From positions 1 to 64,000 of the forward strand of contig NZ_JAGLEJ010000053.1 in the NCBI RefSeq assembly GCF_023145115.1: a stretch of DNA of 64,000 bases. Reading direction: 5' to 3'. Positions within the stretch are counted from its first letter, which is position 1. Every line of letters begins with the position of its first letter. The DNA is from Algiphilus sp. Lineage in GTDB: Bacteria > Pseudomonadota > Gammaproteobacteria > Nevskiales > Nevskiaceae. The position numbers and the translations under genes are program-made. Shown one piece after another: positions 24,609-32,439 of this stretch. The notes beneath the pieces are model-generated. The model was not told the DNA's origin. It searched no databases and saw only the letters and a program-made list of their open reading frames with translations.

Positions 24609-26401
24609 TCAGCAGCCTCCTGGGTGGTGTCGTCGGTGCCGCCGAACGCTTCCTGCAGCGATCGGCGGGAGTGGTACTCGGCGCTGGTCTGGTAGATCTC
24701 CAGCCAGCGGGCGTCGTCGGCGTCGAGCTGCTCGGCGGCCTCCAGGCGCATGGCGCGCGCGAAGCGCTCGGCCGGGGATTCCTCGACGGCGAGCTGCTCG
24801 GTTTCCTGCGCGTCCAGCTCCGCCGCGCGGCGGAACTGGATGACGTCGTCGGCTTCGAGCTGGCGGGTTTCGGCGGCGGGCAGCAACGGCTTGTGCCGGC
24901 CTTCGACTTCCTCCGCCTTGCGGGCGAGCCTCGCCAGCTTTCCGCGGCGGGACTTGTCGCGGGCATCGGCGGCTGCGGAATCACTGGCCCAGCGAGACTT
25001 CCCGACCAGCTCGGCGGTGCACACCAGGCGCTGCTGGTCGTCGCGGACCCACACGCGCGATTCGTCGTGCAAGTCGTACTCAACTACCACTTGGCGCCGC
25101 TCGTACTGCGCCAGCTCGGCGGCGCGGTAGTAGCGATTGAGCAGCCGCACCTCCCAGCGCCGCACCGTCGCCTGGCGCTGCGGACGCAGCAGCGTGGCCT
25201 CGGGCACGTGCAGCTCGTTGCGCTGCAGCTCGGCATCCCACACCTGGTCGGGCGTACGGCCGTCGAGCGCCTCCTTCGGCGTGGCGTTGTAGCTGGCGAT
25301 GTAGGCGCGAACCGCGTCCAGGTATTGCTGCCAGGTCGGGATCTCGATCTCGCCGCGGCGCACCTTCGTCTCAAGGCGCGAGAGCGCGTCATCCGTGCGG
25401 CAATGGCCACAGAAGCTGCTAAATCGCTTGCCGGCGCGCTCCTCGAACCACCTGAACCAGCCCTCGACGAGCCCCTTGCCCTTGGCGTTGCCGGGCAGCG
25501 CCTGGCGCAGCGTGATCCCGAGGCGCTCGAAGTAGCCGACCTGCTCGTCCGACATCGCCCGGTTCGCGATGCCCGGGCCAGGGTCGCCGTGCGCCCAGGT
25601 CGGCACGTGGTCGTGCGCGCGGATCGCGGCCGATATCGACCACTGCACGGCCTGCGCGGACTCGTCTTCGCACAGCCACCAGCCGACCACCTTCGTGGTG
25701 CGCCGGTCGAGCCAGATCCACAACTCCGGCCGGAAGTGCCGGCCCGTGCGCGGGTGCTGTACGTAGACGTCACAGCGGTGGCCGTCGCCCTGGTAGACCT
25801 CGCCGGCGACGATCGAATCGAGATCCAGCCGGTGGTGCGGGCGGACGTTCTGGTCGTACCAGTGGCGACCGGTGCGCGCCGGTGCGGTCTCTGCCTGGTT
25901 GGACGGCAGGCTCTGGAGGTAGCGACGCACCCGGGACTCGGTGGCCGTGTCGTAGCCCTCACCGCGCAGCCAATACGCCACCGTTGCGTACGCCGGGCGC
26001 GTGGGCTGCCGGTATAGCGCGGCGGCGCGCGCCTCCCAGCCGTACTCGCGGCGCGTGCGGCCCTGGCGACGGTCGGCCAGGGCGGTCGGGCCGTTCGCCA
26101 GGTAAGCGCGGGTCCAGCGCTCGAGCGTCGGCGCGCTGATCGAATCGAGCAGCGCCACCGAGCGCAGCACGGCGGAGTCGGCCGATCGCGCCTTGATGCG
26201 CGCCATCACGTTCTGCGCGGCGCAGCGAACGCTGAGGCCCTGCTCCATGAGGTCCACCACCGGCGCGATGACCAGCGAGCGCAGCTGCACCTGCTCGCGC
26301 TTCGCCGCCGGCAGCGCCTCCAGTGCGGTCGGCTCGTGGCGCTGCAGCTGCTGGCGGGAGACATCCGCTAGGCGGCTGGGCAATACGGTCGGCGGCGCCA
26401 T
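24605..26401 (-). CDS. DDE transposase A (MuA-like)
   Basis: 598 residues. The N-terminal HTH regions (SVRCAAQNVMARIKARS, SAPTLERWTRAYLANGPTAL) are followed by an rve/RNase H core with Asp206 (YQGDGHRCDVYV), Asp273 (WAHGDPGPG) and Glu313 (GKGLVEGWFRWFE), a complete DDE triad. A Mu-transposase beta-barrel segment (VVVEYDLHDESRVWV) and a charged C-terminal tail that should contact the B ATPase complete it. It cuts and joins the phage ends during integration and replicative transposition. The terminal repeats at both prophage ends are its likely sites. Confidence 0.93.
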   Translation of the reverse strand: MAPPTVLPSRLADVSRQQLQRHEPTALEALPAAKREQVQLRSLVIAPVVDLMEQGLSVRCAAQNVMARIKARSADSAVLRSVALLDSISAPTLERWTRAYLANGPTALADRRQGRTRREYGWEARAAALYRQPTRPAYATVAYWLRGEGYDTATESRVRRYLQSLPSNQAETAPARTGRHWYDQNVRPHHRLDLDSIVAGEVYQGDGHRCDVYVQHPRTGRHFRPELWIWLDRRTTKVVGWWLCEDESAQAVQWSISAAIRAHDHVPTWAHGDPGPGIANRAMSDEQVGYFERLGITLRQALPGNAKGKGLVEGWFRWFEERAGKRFSSFCGHCRTDDALSRLETKVRRGEIEIPTWQQYLDAVRAYIASYNATPKEALDGRTPDQVWDAELQRNELHVPEATLLRPQRQATVRRWEVRLLNRYYRAAELAQYERRQVVVEYDLHDESRVWVRDDQQRLVCTAELVGKSRWASDSAAADARDKSRRGKLARLARKAEEVEGRHKPLLPAAETRQLEADDVIQFRRAAELDAQETEQLAVEESPAERFARAMRLEAAEQLDADDARWLEIYQTSAEYHSRRSLQEAFGGTDDTTQEAAE

Positions 26402-26404
26402 GCG

Positions 26405-27502
26405 TCACGCTCCCCGCCGCTGGCGCGGCTTGCTGTCGCGTGCGCCCTTCGGCCTGCCGCGGCCGCGCGGCTTGGCCGCCTCTTCGGTTTCGCGCTGGTG
26501 CCGGCGCGCGGCCTTGTCGGCCTCGATGTCGCGGATGATCTGCGCGCGGTTGCGGCTCAGGTGCTGCAGCTCGTCGTCGTCGGCGCGCAGCAGCAGCAGA
26601 TCGTCGTCGGCGGCGATCTTCTCGCCGAACTCGGCGGCCAGGCGCTTGAGGACGGCCTGCCCCTCGGCAACCACCCCGGCCAGGTTGTGGAAGCAGCTGC
26701 CCGCCGCCATGCGTGCCAGCTGTTCTTCATCGTCCGTGGTGCGGCTGGCGCCGAAGACCCACTCGTTGGCGATCTGCTGCAGCTCGGCCAGATGCTGTGC
26801 CATCGCCTCGGTGGACAGGTGCACGTCGTTCCGCAGATGGCGGTACCAGGGCGGCAGCGGGTTGCGGGCGTTGCGCTCCTCGACGCCCGACTCCAGCGCC
26901 CGGATGCGCGCCTGCGCGGTATCGAGCTCGATGCCGAGCTTGTCCGCGCGCTCGCGCTCGGCCTGGAGCTGCAGGTCGTGGTCGTCTCGCCACTCGCGCT
27001 GGTGGTTCAGCAGCTCGCGGGTGCTGGCCTCGGCCACCTGCTCGTAGGTGAGCCCGCGCACTTCCTCGCCGGCGGTCAACGCGCGGATCTCTTCGTCGTC
27101 CCAGTCCTGGAACGAGAGCATCTTGTGCGCCCCGATCTCGGCCAGCGCCGAAACCGCCTCCAGCTGCGCGAGGCGGCACGCGAAGCGGTACACGGCCATC
27201 ATGTGCTGCGCCGTGCGTGCCGACATGCGACGCGCGGCCAGCCCTTCCAGCCACTCGCCGCGCGGCAGCTCGCTCTTCAGGTAGCAGAGGGCGTAGCCGG
27301 TGACGATGGCGCCCTGCGCTTGCATGTGGCGGCCGTGGTCGACCACCGTCCAGGCCTCCGGCGCGGCCTCCAGGTCCACCTTCAGGCCAGGCGTCTGCTC
27401 CAGGTACTGCCGGAGCCCGGTGGGCAAATGCGCATACGTATGCGCATTTGGTGCGACCGGTGAAGCGGTAGCGGGTACTTCTGCAGGCTGCCGCTTAGCC
27501 AT
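26405..27502 (-). CDS. DUF3102-like early phage protein
   Basis: 365 residues. The conserved part is QGAIVTGYALCYLKSELPRG, EWLEGLAARRMSARTAQHMM, AVYRFACRLAQLEAVSALAE, which resembles DUF3102 proteins found near phage transposase or replication genes. A coiled coil (LQAERERADKLGIELDTAQA) follows, then a basic tail with an AT-hook-like GRGRPKGARDSKPRQRR. It lies directly upstream of transposase A and may load or modulate it; this is inference. It overlaps the preceding gene by eight bases. Confidence 0.65.
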   Translation of the reverse strand: MAKRQPAEVPATASPVAPNAHTYAHLPTGLRQYLEQTPGLKVDLEAAPEAWTVVDHGRHMQAQGAIVTGYALCYLKSELPRGEWLEGLAARRMSARTAQHMMAVYRFACRLAQLEAVSALAEIGAHKMLSFQDWDDEEIRALTAGEEVRGLTYEQVAEASTRELLNHQREWRDDHDLQLQAERERADKLGIELDTAQARIRALESGVEERNARNPLPPWYRHLRNDVHLSTEAMAQHLAELQQIANEWVFGASRTTDDEEQLARMAAGSCFHNLAGVVAEGQAVLKRLAAEFGEKIAADDDLLLLRADDDELQHLSRNRAQIIRDIEADKAARRHQRETEEAAKPRGRGRPKGARDSKPRQRRGA

Positions 27503-27752
27503 TGCGTACCCCAGCGGCTGCCAGGCGATCAGCGTCATCGGCGATGCGGACGAGCGCGTCAGCAAGCGCGCGGCACGCGGCGGGCGTCAGCTCAGCGCCT
27601 TCGCCGGGCAGGTGATCGAGCACCGCCAGCGGCGCGCCGTCACGACCGACCGCGAATGACGCGACCAGGCAGCGGCGCGCGCCCGGATCGGGCGACGTCT
27701 CGTAGATGTAGGGGTGGTGGTAGCGGGGCAGAGATTGCGGTTGATCTGTCAT
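27495..27752 (-). CDS. Hypothetical early phage protein
   Basis: 85 residues from the ATG; a GTG 21 bases upstream (27773) is also possible. YHHPYIYETSPDPGARRCLV and ASFAVGRDGAPLAVLDHLPG suggest a small beta-sheet domain, followed by a helix (AACRALADALVRIADDADRL). No family is recognised. It is coupled to the DUF3102-like gene. Confidence 0.5.
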   Translation of the reverse strand: MTDQPQSLPRYHHPYIYETSPDPGARRCLVASFAVGRDGAPLAVLDHLPGEGAELTPAACRALADALVRIADDADRLAAAGVRNG

Positions 27753-27791
27753 GTCGATGTTCTCGTCGATCACGCGGCACGGGAGAAGCGG

Positions 27792-28088
27792 TTAAAGGCG
27801 GCCCAGCGGCCGTGTTTCGGGCGCCTGGAATCGCGCAGCGCGGTACACGCGCAGACGGGCCAGCGCCCGGCGCGCGCAATCCAGCCGGCCGGCGGCGACA
27901 TCGCGGCGGGCGCCATCCAGCTCGAAGCGCGCCATCGCGCGTACGAAGCAGAGGTGGTCTTCCACTTGCTCGGTCGTCAGGCGGGCGACGCTGGACTGGC
28001 CCTGAGGGGGTGTTTCCGCGGCCGATGGTTCCCGAGTGGTGCGATGACCCGTGGAGCGGCGCGCAGCGGCGTTGATGGCGGCTCTCAT
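27792..28088 (-). CDS. Hypothetical early phage protein
   Basis: 98 residues. A disordered Thr/Arg-rich N-terminus precedes a helical region (LTTEQVEDHLCFVRAMARFE, RLDCARRALARLRVYRAARF). It lies 14 bp after the preceding gene in the early operon. The role is unknown. Confidence 0.45.
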   Translation of the reverse strand: MRAAINAAARRSTGHRTTREPSAAETPPQGQSSVARLTTEQVEDHLCFVRAMARFELDGARRDVAAGRLDCARRALARLRVYRAARFQAPETRPLGRL

Positions 28089-28102
28089 CGTTTAATGCCC
28101 GT

Positions 28103-28465
28103 TTAAATTTGATCGCCGGAGCGCGCCGCTCGGCCGCGGATCGATTGCCAGGGGCGCACGGGGTGCAGCGGGCAATCTCGGCAGCGGCAATCGCGCACCC
28201 GGAGCTTCGGGCCGGGGTCCGAATCCCCGCCCACGCACTCGAAGCAGATGCTCTCGACCTCGCGCTTCAGCGACTTGCCCTTGAGGTCGGCAATGGCGGC
28301 CTTGTAGTCCGCCCGGAGTGCGGCGCGATCCGGCCCCTGCCGGTCATTGAGTCCGAAGAAGTCACGGTAGTAGTCGCGCAACGGCTTGGCGCGGCTCATC
28401 CGCCGCGATTGCGGCGCAGCACTGGTGGACATCGCTGTCTCCTGATGGGTGGAGTGGTGGCTCAT
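28103..28465 (-). CDS. Early phage protein with Cys cluster
   Basis: 120 residues. The C-terminal half has ICFECVGGDSDPG and VRDCRCRDCPLHPVRPWQSI, four to five cysteines likely to bind zinc; the CRCRDCPLHPVRPW box recurs in many phage proteins. The N-terminus holds REYYRDFF-like DYYRDFFGLNDRQGPDRAAL. It is coupled to the upstream gene by a four-base overlap. The function is unknown. Confidence 0.6.
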   Translation of the reverse strand: MSHHSTHQETAMSTSAAPQSRRMSRAKPLRDYYRDFFGLNDRQGPDRAALRADYKAAIADLKGKSLKREVESICFECVGGDSDPGPKLRVRDCRCRDCPLHPVRPWQSIRGRAARSGDQI

Positions 28466-28959
28466 CCGCCCAGCCTCCGGCGGATATCGGACTGCTCCCG
28501 GCGCAGGCGGGCGGCCTCGATGAGCGACTCGCCGAGGCGGCGCGCATCGGCCTCGCGCGCGTCATAGAGATCGGCGCCGATGGCGCTAGCGAGCACCCGC
28601 ATAGGCAGGTCGCACTCGGTAGCGACACAGAACGCTGCGACGTAGCGCGCCGGAAACTCCGAGAACTCCTTGGAGGCCGCCGTCCAGGCGTTGAGCTGGC
28701 GGAGCGTGATGGGGCGTGCCAGGTCCGGCAGGTACCGGTTCATGGCGTCCACCACCCGCTCGCGGCTCAGCCCGCGGGTGCGCGCCTGGCGCAGTGCGGT
28801 GTGGAGCGCGCCCAGCAGCTCGGGGCCGATGTCGAGATCGAGGTGCGGCGGCGGGGTCGGCTCTTCCAGTTGCTGGAAGAGATCGGGCTGATCACTGGCC
28901 CGCGAGTGCCGGCTTCCTACCCGTGACCGGCTCCGGCTATTGTGGGAACCTACAGTCAC
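28462..28959 (-). CDS. Conserved-type early protein after Ner-like gene
   Basis: 165 residues from a GTG that overlaps the Ner-like stop. The middle is helical (ALHTALRQARTRGLSRERVV, DAMNRYLPDLARPITLRQLN, AWTAASKEFSEFPARYVAAF), a layout typical of a protein found just after Ner in Mu-like prophages. A second helical stretch (EADARRLGESLIEAARLRRE) closes it. DNA binding is plausible but unproven. Confidence 0.6.
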   Translation of the reverse strand: MTVGSHNSRSRSRVGSRHSRASDQPDLFQQLEEPTPPPHLDLDIGPELLGALHTALRQARTRGLSRERVVDAMNRYLPDLARPITLRQLNAWTAASKEFSEFPARYVAAFCVATECDLPMRVLASAIGADLYDAREADARRLGESLIEAARLRREQSDIRRRLGG

Positions 28960-29165
28960 GCGGCCACCCGCTGGCCACGTCCAGGGAACAAGCGCGCCAC
29001 CGGGATACCGGTCACCTCGGAGAGGCGCCTTGCTACCCGGCTTGAGTAGCCGTGGCCGCGGATGACGTTGGACACGGTCTTGGGAGATAGGCCGAGGTCG
29101 TTCGCGACCTGCACGTTCGTTACCCCCTTTCGGAGCAGAGCAATTCGTATATCGACGGGCTTCAT
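28956..29165 (-). CDS. Ner-like early regulator
   Basis: 69 residues from the ATG at 29165; longer upstream frames lack a better start. VDIRIALLRKGVTNVQVAND, LGLSPKTVSNVIRGHGYSSR and VARRLSEVTGIPVARLFPGR form a compact helix-turn-helix of the Ner/Nlp type. In Mu, Ner shuts down both the early and the repressor promoters after induction. It is the first gene of the leftward early operon and is divergent from the repressor across an 85-bp control region. Confidence 0.82.
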   Translation of the reverse strand: MKPVDIRIALLRKGVTNVQVANDLGLSPKTVSNVIRGHGYSSRVARRLSEVTGIPVARLFPGRGQRVAA

Positions 29166-29199
29166 TCGCGAACCAGATGAGATGGGATAAACCTCATAT

Positions 29200-29224
29200 G
29201 CGAACTGTAGGTACGCAGTTGCGC
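29200..29224. promoter_or_regulatory. Operator palindrome in immunity region
   Basis: GCGAACTG and CAGTTGCGC are inverted around an 8-bp spacer (AACTG...CAGTT exact). It lies midway between the Ner-like and repressor starts and is the clearest symmetric site there, so it is a candidate operator for one or both proteins. A second related half, TCGCGAAC, lies at 29166-29173. Confidence 0.6.
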
Positions 29225-29250
29225 TCCTGTCAAGCGCAGAAGGTCTTCGT

Positions 29251-29760
29251 ATGAGCACTTTCGGTTCCCGGTTGCGCGAAGAGCGCGAGCGCCTGCGCGT
29301 CTCGCAGGAGGTTTTCGGCTCCTGGGGCGGCGTGAAGAAGGGCGCGCAGATCAACTACGAGAGCGGCAACAGGCGGCCGGATTCCGAGTACCTGGAGTCG
29401 ATCGCGACAAAGGGCGTCGACGTGAACTACGTGCTCACAGGGAAGCGCGTTGTCCCCGGAGCGCTGTGGTTGACCGAAGGCGACCGCGCAGCCGAGGAGG
29501 GCGCGCAGTACAGCGTCGCCCGCTGGCCCGCCGGCCCGACGGAGAGCGAGTACCAGCTCTATCGCGAGGTGGTCAGCACGCTCGTCGCAGCGAACGGTGT
29601 ACCCGTCACGGCAGTCGGCATCGAGCGATTCGCCCAGCAGGCCCTCGGCGTGTTTCTGCGCGTCATGCGGATCGAAGACGATGTGGCCCGGCGCGCCGAA
29701 CTGCGCGATCTGGTGCTGCTGCTGTCGCCGCCGGCGGAGGCGGGCGCCAACGACCAATGA
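29251..29760 (+). CDS. Phage repressor (XRE-type HTH)
   Basis: 169 residues. The N-terminal 65 residues are a Cro/CI-type helix-turn-helix (FGSRLREERERLRVSQEVFG, WGGVKKGAQINYESGNRRPD, SEYLESIATKGVDVNYVLTG). The C-terminal half is helical (EYQLYREVVSTLVAANGVPV, GIERFAQQALGVFLRVMRIE) and lacks a LexA-type protease domain, so induction is not by RecA-stimulated self-cleavage. The site AGAAGG lies seven bases before the ATG. It is divergent from the early operon, as expected for the lysogeny repressor. Confidence 0.82.
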   Translation: MSTFGSRLREERERLRVSQEVFGSWGGVKKGAQINYESGNRRPDSEYLESIATKGVDVNYVLTGKRVVPGALWLTEGDRAAEEGAQYSVARWPAGPTESEYQLYREVVSTLVAANGVPVTAVGIERFAQQALGVFLRVMRIEDDVARRAELRDLVLLLSPPAEAGANDQ

Positions 29761-29771
29761 AGGGGAATGTG

Positions 29772-30611
29772 ATGCTGAGGACAACCGTGTTGGCGTTGAC
29801 GGGGGCGCTCGTAGCGTGTGGTGGTGGCAGCGATGGCGGCGGCGAGGATCCGCTGTTCGACGAGTTCAGCGCCTATGCCGGCGGCCACGCGTACGAAGGG
29901 AGCAGGATCGCGAGCGGCAGCCCTGGCTACGCGCAGGGATGCGGAGTACAGCAGCCGCTCTCGCGCTCCAGGGCGCGAGGTGTCGCCCAGGAAGTCGGTT
30001 TGACCGTGGTTGAGGACAACGAGTACTCATTCCGCGCCACGGGCCCGGGAGGCGCCGAACTCGCACTCTTCCGCGCGGGCGAGACCATCGTCTTGATAGA
30101 AGACGATGGTCATCGGAATCTCGAGATTCTCCTGCCGTTGCCAGGTTCTCAGGAGCGATGGGGCTTGGTGGATGTGGAGGGCAACGACGAGCCGGCGCTA
30201 TTCGCGTTGTGGGCGGACGATCGCGTGACCGAAAGCACGGTCAACGCTGGCACCTGCCCGGCACGCGGACCGCAACCCGCTTCCGCCATACGGGGGGCTT
30301 GGCTGGGGGAACGTTATCTCTACAACCCGGAAACCCGAATCGGAGCCGCCGAGCCAGCCGAGCTGAATTGCAACGCAAGCGGTACCGGCACTACTTGCTC
30401 GTTCTCGGATCGAGAGCCGTTCGCGGTCAGCATGCGGGCGGGAAGCGACGGAATCTGGACGGGCAACACCAGCAGTGACGCCGTGCATCTGATGGGCGCA
30501 GTGATGTCGCCTGAAGGGGGCTTCGTTACGGCATTCCGCTGCCCTGAGTCCGCGGTAGGCGATATCGGGGCATGCATGTTCTACACGTTCGCCCGAGTGG
30601 CACAGAACTAG
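29772..30611 (+). CDS. Prophage-encoded lipoprotein, lysogenic conversion candidate
   Basis: 279 residues. The start is taken as ATG 29772, which has AGGGG eight bases upstream; ATG 29757 overlaps the repressor stop. The signal ends with a lipobox (LTGALVACGGGSDGGGEDP), so it should be an envelope lipoprotein. The mature part contains many short strands and several cysteines (GYAQGCGVQQ, VNAGTCPARG, ELNCNASGTGTTCSFS, AFRCPESAVGDIGACMFYTF) that may form disulfides. It lies right after the repressor and is probably expressed in the lysogen. No family is recognised. Confidence 0.65.
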   Translation: MLRTTVLALTGALVACGGGSDGGGEDPLFDEFSAYAGGHAYEGSRIASGSPGYAQGCGVQQPLSRSRARGVAQEVGLTVVEDNEYSFRATGPGGAELALFRAGETIVLIEDDGHRNLEILLPLPGSQERWGLVDVEGNDEPALFALWADDRVTESTVNAGTCPARGPQPASAIRGAWLGERYLYNPETRIGAAEPAELNCNASGTGTTCSFSDREPFAVSMRAGSDGIWTGNTSSDAVHLMGAVMSPEGGFVTAFRCPESAVGDIGACMFYTFARVAQN

Positions 30612-30784
30612 TAGGAGGGGGACGATGCATCGAGGACGACTGTACTAGGTATTGGTGGCTCGAACGTAGAGATCCGCACACTCTTCGGCATGGCTCACTG
30701 ACCGACTGGTCCGGGACGCAGTTGGTGAGGGCGGAGGCCACCGATGGCACTGCACAACTTGGATTCGCGAAAGTAGGGGGCACC

Positions 30785-31768
30785 ATGCATCGTGAACAAC
30801 GTCAGAAGCGTTTCACGTACTTCCGCGCCGACGCAACGGAGGCGATAAAGCTACAAGCAGCACTCTCGGCGTTCGTCAGCCACTGCGACACTCTGCTGCA
30901 GCGCAAGCAAGACATTACGGTTACCGAGGGCTCAACCGTCCGAACCCAGCTCATCAATCACCACGAAGAAGACGGGTTCTTCTTTGGTGAGTTCCTTTCC
31001 TTCGAAGCGGGCAAAACACCACAAGCGTTGAACCCGGAGGCATTCGATCAGGAGGAGGTGCCGCTAGAGAACCTACTCGACAACCTGAGCGATGATCAGA
31101 GGCGGGAAGTCATCGACGGAATTTGCTATATCGGAGTTCTGGGCGAACACATCGTGATGACGCAAGCTCTGTCACTTGGAGTGAGGGACTTCGAGGGGTA
31201 CCTCAACCGGATGCTTCAAGCCAGCCCGGACGTGCCTCATGGGACTGTGTTCCAACTGGTCCGTGAAGTGCCGGCTTCAACTCAGGACAAGCTCAAAGGT
31301 GCTAAAAGCATCAGCATCGGTAGCCCTCTGGCGACGGTGGTGACCGACACTCGCGAGCACACTGACGACAAGGGTGGACTCAAGAAGCGAAAGAAGCGGA
31401 TGCTGCTAAAGGACTCGCGCGCAATTGATGCAGTAAAGAGCATCACGGGATGCAATCTCGACGAGTTCACAGCAGACGATGCTCTCGACCTAGCCTCATT
31501 GAAGGTCCAGGTGGACATCAGCTATCGGCGCTACAGCGCAAAGCGCGAAGAGAACATGATCGAGGATCTGAGCCGCGCCCTGCGGGATGTCCCAGACGAC
31601 AACCTATCAATCAAGTTGCACAACCGTGGAGAGATTCGAGGAGATAAGCTCTTCCTCTGGACCATGAAGAGTGTCGAGTACATCGGTGGCGCGGCCGTAC
31701 GTGAATCAGTAAGGCAGCGCATGCGAGAATGGCTTCGTGAGCTTTCCAGTCAGGGCACGATCTCGTAG
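30785..31768 (+). CDS. Accessory cytoplasmic protein of unknown function
   Basis: 327 residues from an ATG with GGGGG five bases upstream. The N-terminal half has KRFTYFRADATEAIKLQAAL and DGFFFGEFLSFEAGKTPQAL; the middle GICYIGVLGEHIVMTQALSL, VRDFEGYLNRMLQASPDVPH; the end has GEIRGDKLFLWTMKSVEYIG. There is no membrane helix and no catalytic motif that I recognise. Base composition is clearly lower in G+C than the flanking phage genes, a sign of recent gain. It lies between repressor and late genes, where prophages often carry exclusion or defence genes. It probably pairs with the next, membrane-protein gene. Confidence 0.6.
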   Translation: MHREQRQKRFTYFRADATEAIKLQAALSAFVSHCDTLLQRKQDITVTEGSTVRTQLINHHEEDGFFFGEFLSFEAGKTPQALNPEAFDQEEVPLENLLDNLSDDQRREVIDGICYIGVLGEHIVMTQALSLGVRDFEGYLNRMLQASPDVPHGTVFQLVREVPASTQDKLKGAKSISIGSPLATVVTDTREHTDDKGGLKKRKKRMLLKDSRAIDAVKSITGCNLDEFTADDALDLASLKVQVDISYRRYSAKREENMIEDLSRALRDVPDDNLSIKLHNRGEIRGDKLFLWTMKSVEYIGGAAVRESVRQRMREWLRELSSQGTIS

Positions 31769-31790
31769 CCGGAATGCTCAGGAGGGCGCA

Positions 31791-32318
31791 ATGCCTTATC
31801 AACTCTCTGTTCTGCTCACTGCGCTTGGCTTGGCAGTTGGAGTAGTGGCGTATACATGCATACCGGAACCCTCCACGGCGGCAAGCGAGCTAAGCCCGTT
31901 CTATGCGCTCTGGAGCGGAGCTGCGTGGACACTGGCCTGTGCTATCGCCTATCGGGTCCTCGACAAACTCGATCAGCTTGATGATGCGGCTTCGTTGTCC
32001 CAGTACAAGCGTCAGATCGCCCACATGCGCGGCGCTGCTCTACGCTCGAAGGGACACGAGATCATTGCAACAGCCGTGGTCCAATCTTTAGGCGTTATCG
32101 CACTGTTGGCTCTCGAGGTGGCCGAGACCGCTCCGTACGGAGTGGCGATCGCTTGCGGATTCGGATCTGCCGTAGCCGGCTCGTTCGCGGCACTCTTGTC
32201 GCTTCGATGGCTTCGGAGGCTCTCTGCGATCGTTAGTGCTGCGAAACGTAGAGATCACGAGTTGAGACGCGGGCAAGACCTAAGCGAGCGCCTCCGTCCC
32301 AAGACCAACGGCGTGTAG
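31791..32318 (+). CDS. Accessory membrane protein of unknown function
   Basis: 175 residues, with GGAGG just before the ATG. Hydrophobic segments occur at about 4-22 (LSVLLTALGLAVGVVAYT), 38-55 (YALWSGAAWTLACAIAYRV), 95-110 (VVQSLGVIALLALEVAET) and 113-133 (YGVAIACGFGSAVAGSFAAL), separated by a charged cytoplasmic loop (LDKLDQLDDAASLSQYKRQI). The tail is basic. It follows the 327-residue protein by 22 bp and shares its lower G+C. A soluble plus membrane pair of this kind could be a superinfection-exclusion or abortive-infection system; nothing in the sequence proves it. Confidence 0.6.
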   Translation: MPYQLSVLLTALGLAVGVVAYTCIPEPSTAASELSPFYALWSGAAWTLACAIAYRVLDKLDQLDDAASLSQYKRQIAHMRGAALRSKGHEIIATAVVQSLGVIALLALEVAETAPYGVAIACGFGSAVAGSFAALLSLRWLRRLSAIVSAAKRRDHELRRGQDLSERLRPKTNGV

Positions 32319-32323
32319 ATCGC

Positions 32324-32389
32324 GGCAGGGCGCTTGACGGCGCCCCCCCCGCGCCGCAGGCTAGTTCTGCGCCCGCCAAGCGCCCTGCC
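32324..32389. repeat. Long inverted repeat before plus-strand late operon
   Basis: GGCAGGGCGCTTG (32324-32336) and CAAGCGCCCTGCC (32377-32389) are perfect 13-bp arms, extended imperfectly by CGG/CCG, around a 40-base centre that holds a C8 run. It could form a large hairpin that ends transcription of the accessory genes. The right arm overlaps the late-operon dyad, so it may also be regulatory. Confidence 0.7.
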
Positions 32390-32404
32390 AAGGACGCTTA
32401 GCAT
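32384..32404 (+). promoter_or_regulatory. Late-operon dyad, copy 2 (putative Mor-type site)
   Basis: Contains TGCCAAG-GACG-CTTAGCA, the same near-perfect inverted repeat found before the endolysin gene in the opposite orientation. Across the 21-bp block only positions 10 and 13 differ. It ends 35 bp before the gpI start. A promoter here would drive the rightward head and tail operon in step with the leftward one. Confidence 0.72.
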
Positions 32405-32439
32405 GTTCGGCGCCTTGGCAGATCAACAGACTTGGCGGC

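Noticed and set aside
30572..30784. Upstream extension of the accessory gene to 30572
   Set aside because: It overlaps the lipoprotein end in another frame and has no ribosome-binding site, whereas ATG 30785 has GGGGG at good spacing.
30785..32318. Kiwa-like (KwaA/KwaB) defence pair
   Set aside because: The plan (small four-helix membrane protein plus about 320-residue soluble protein) is similar, but gene order differs and I cannot see DUF4868 motifs in the soluble protein, so no assignment is made.
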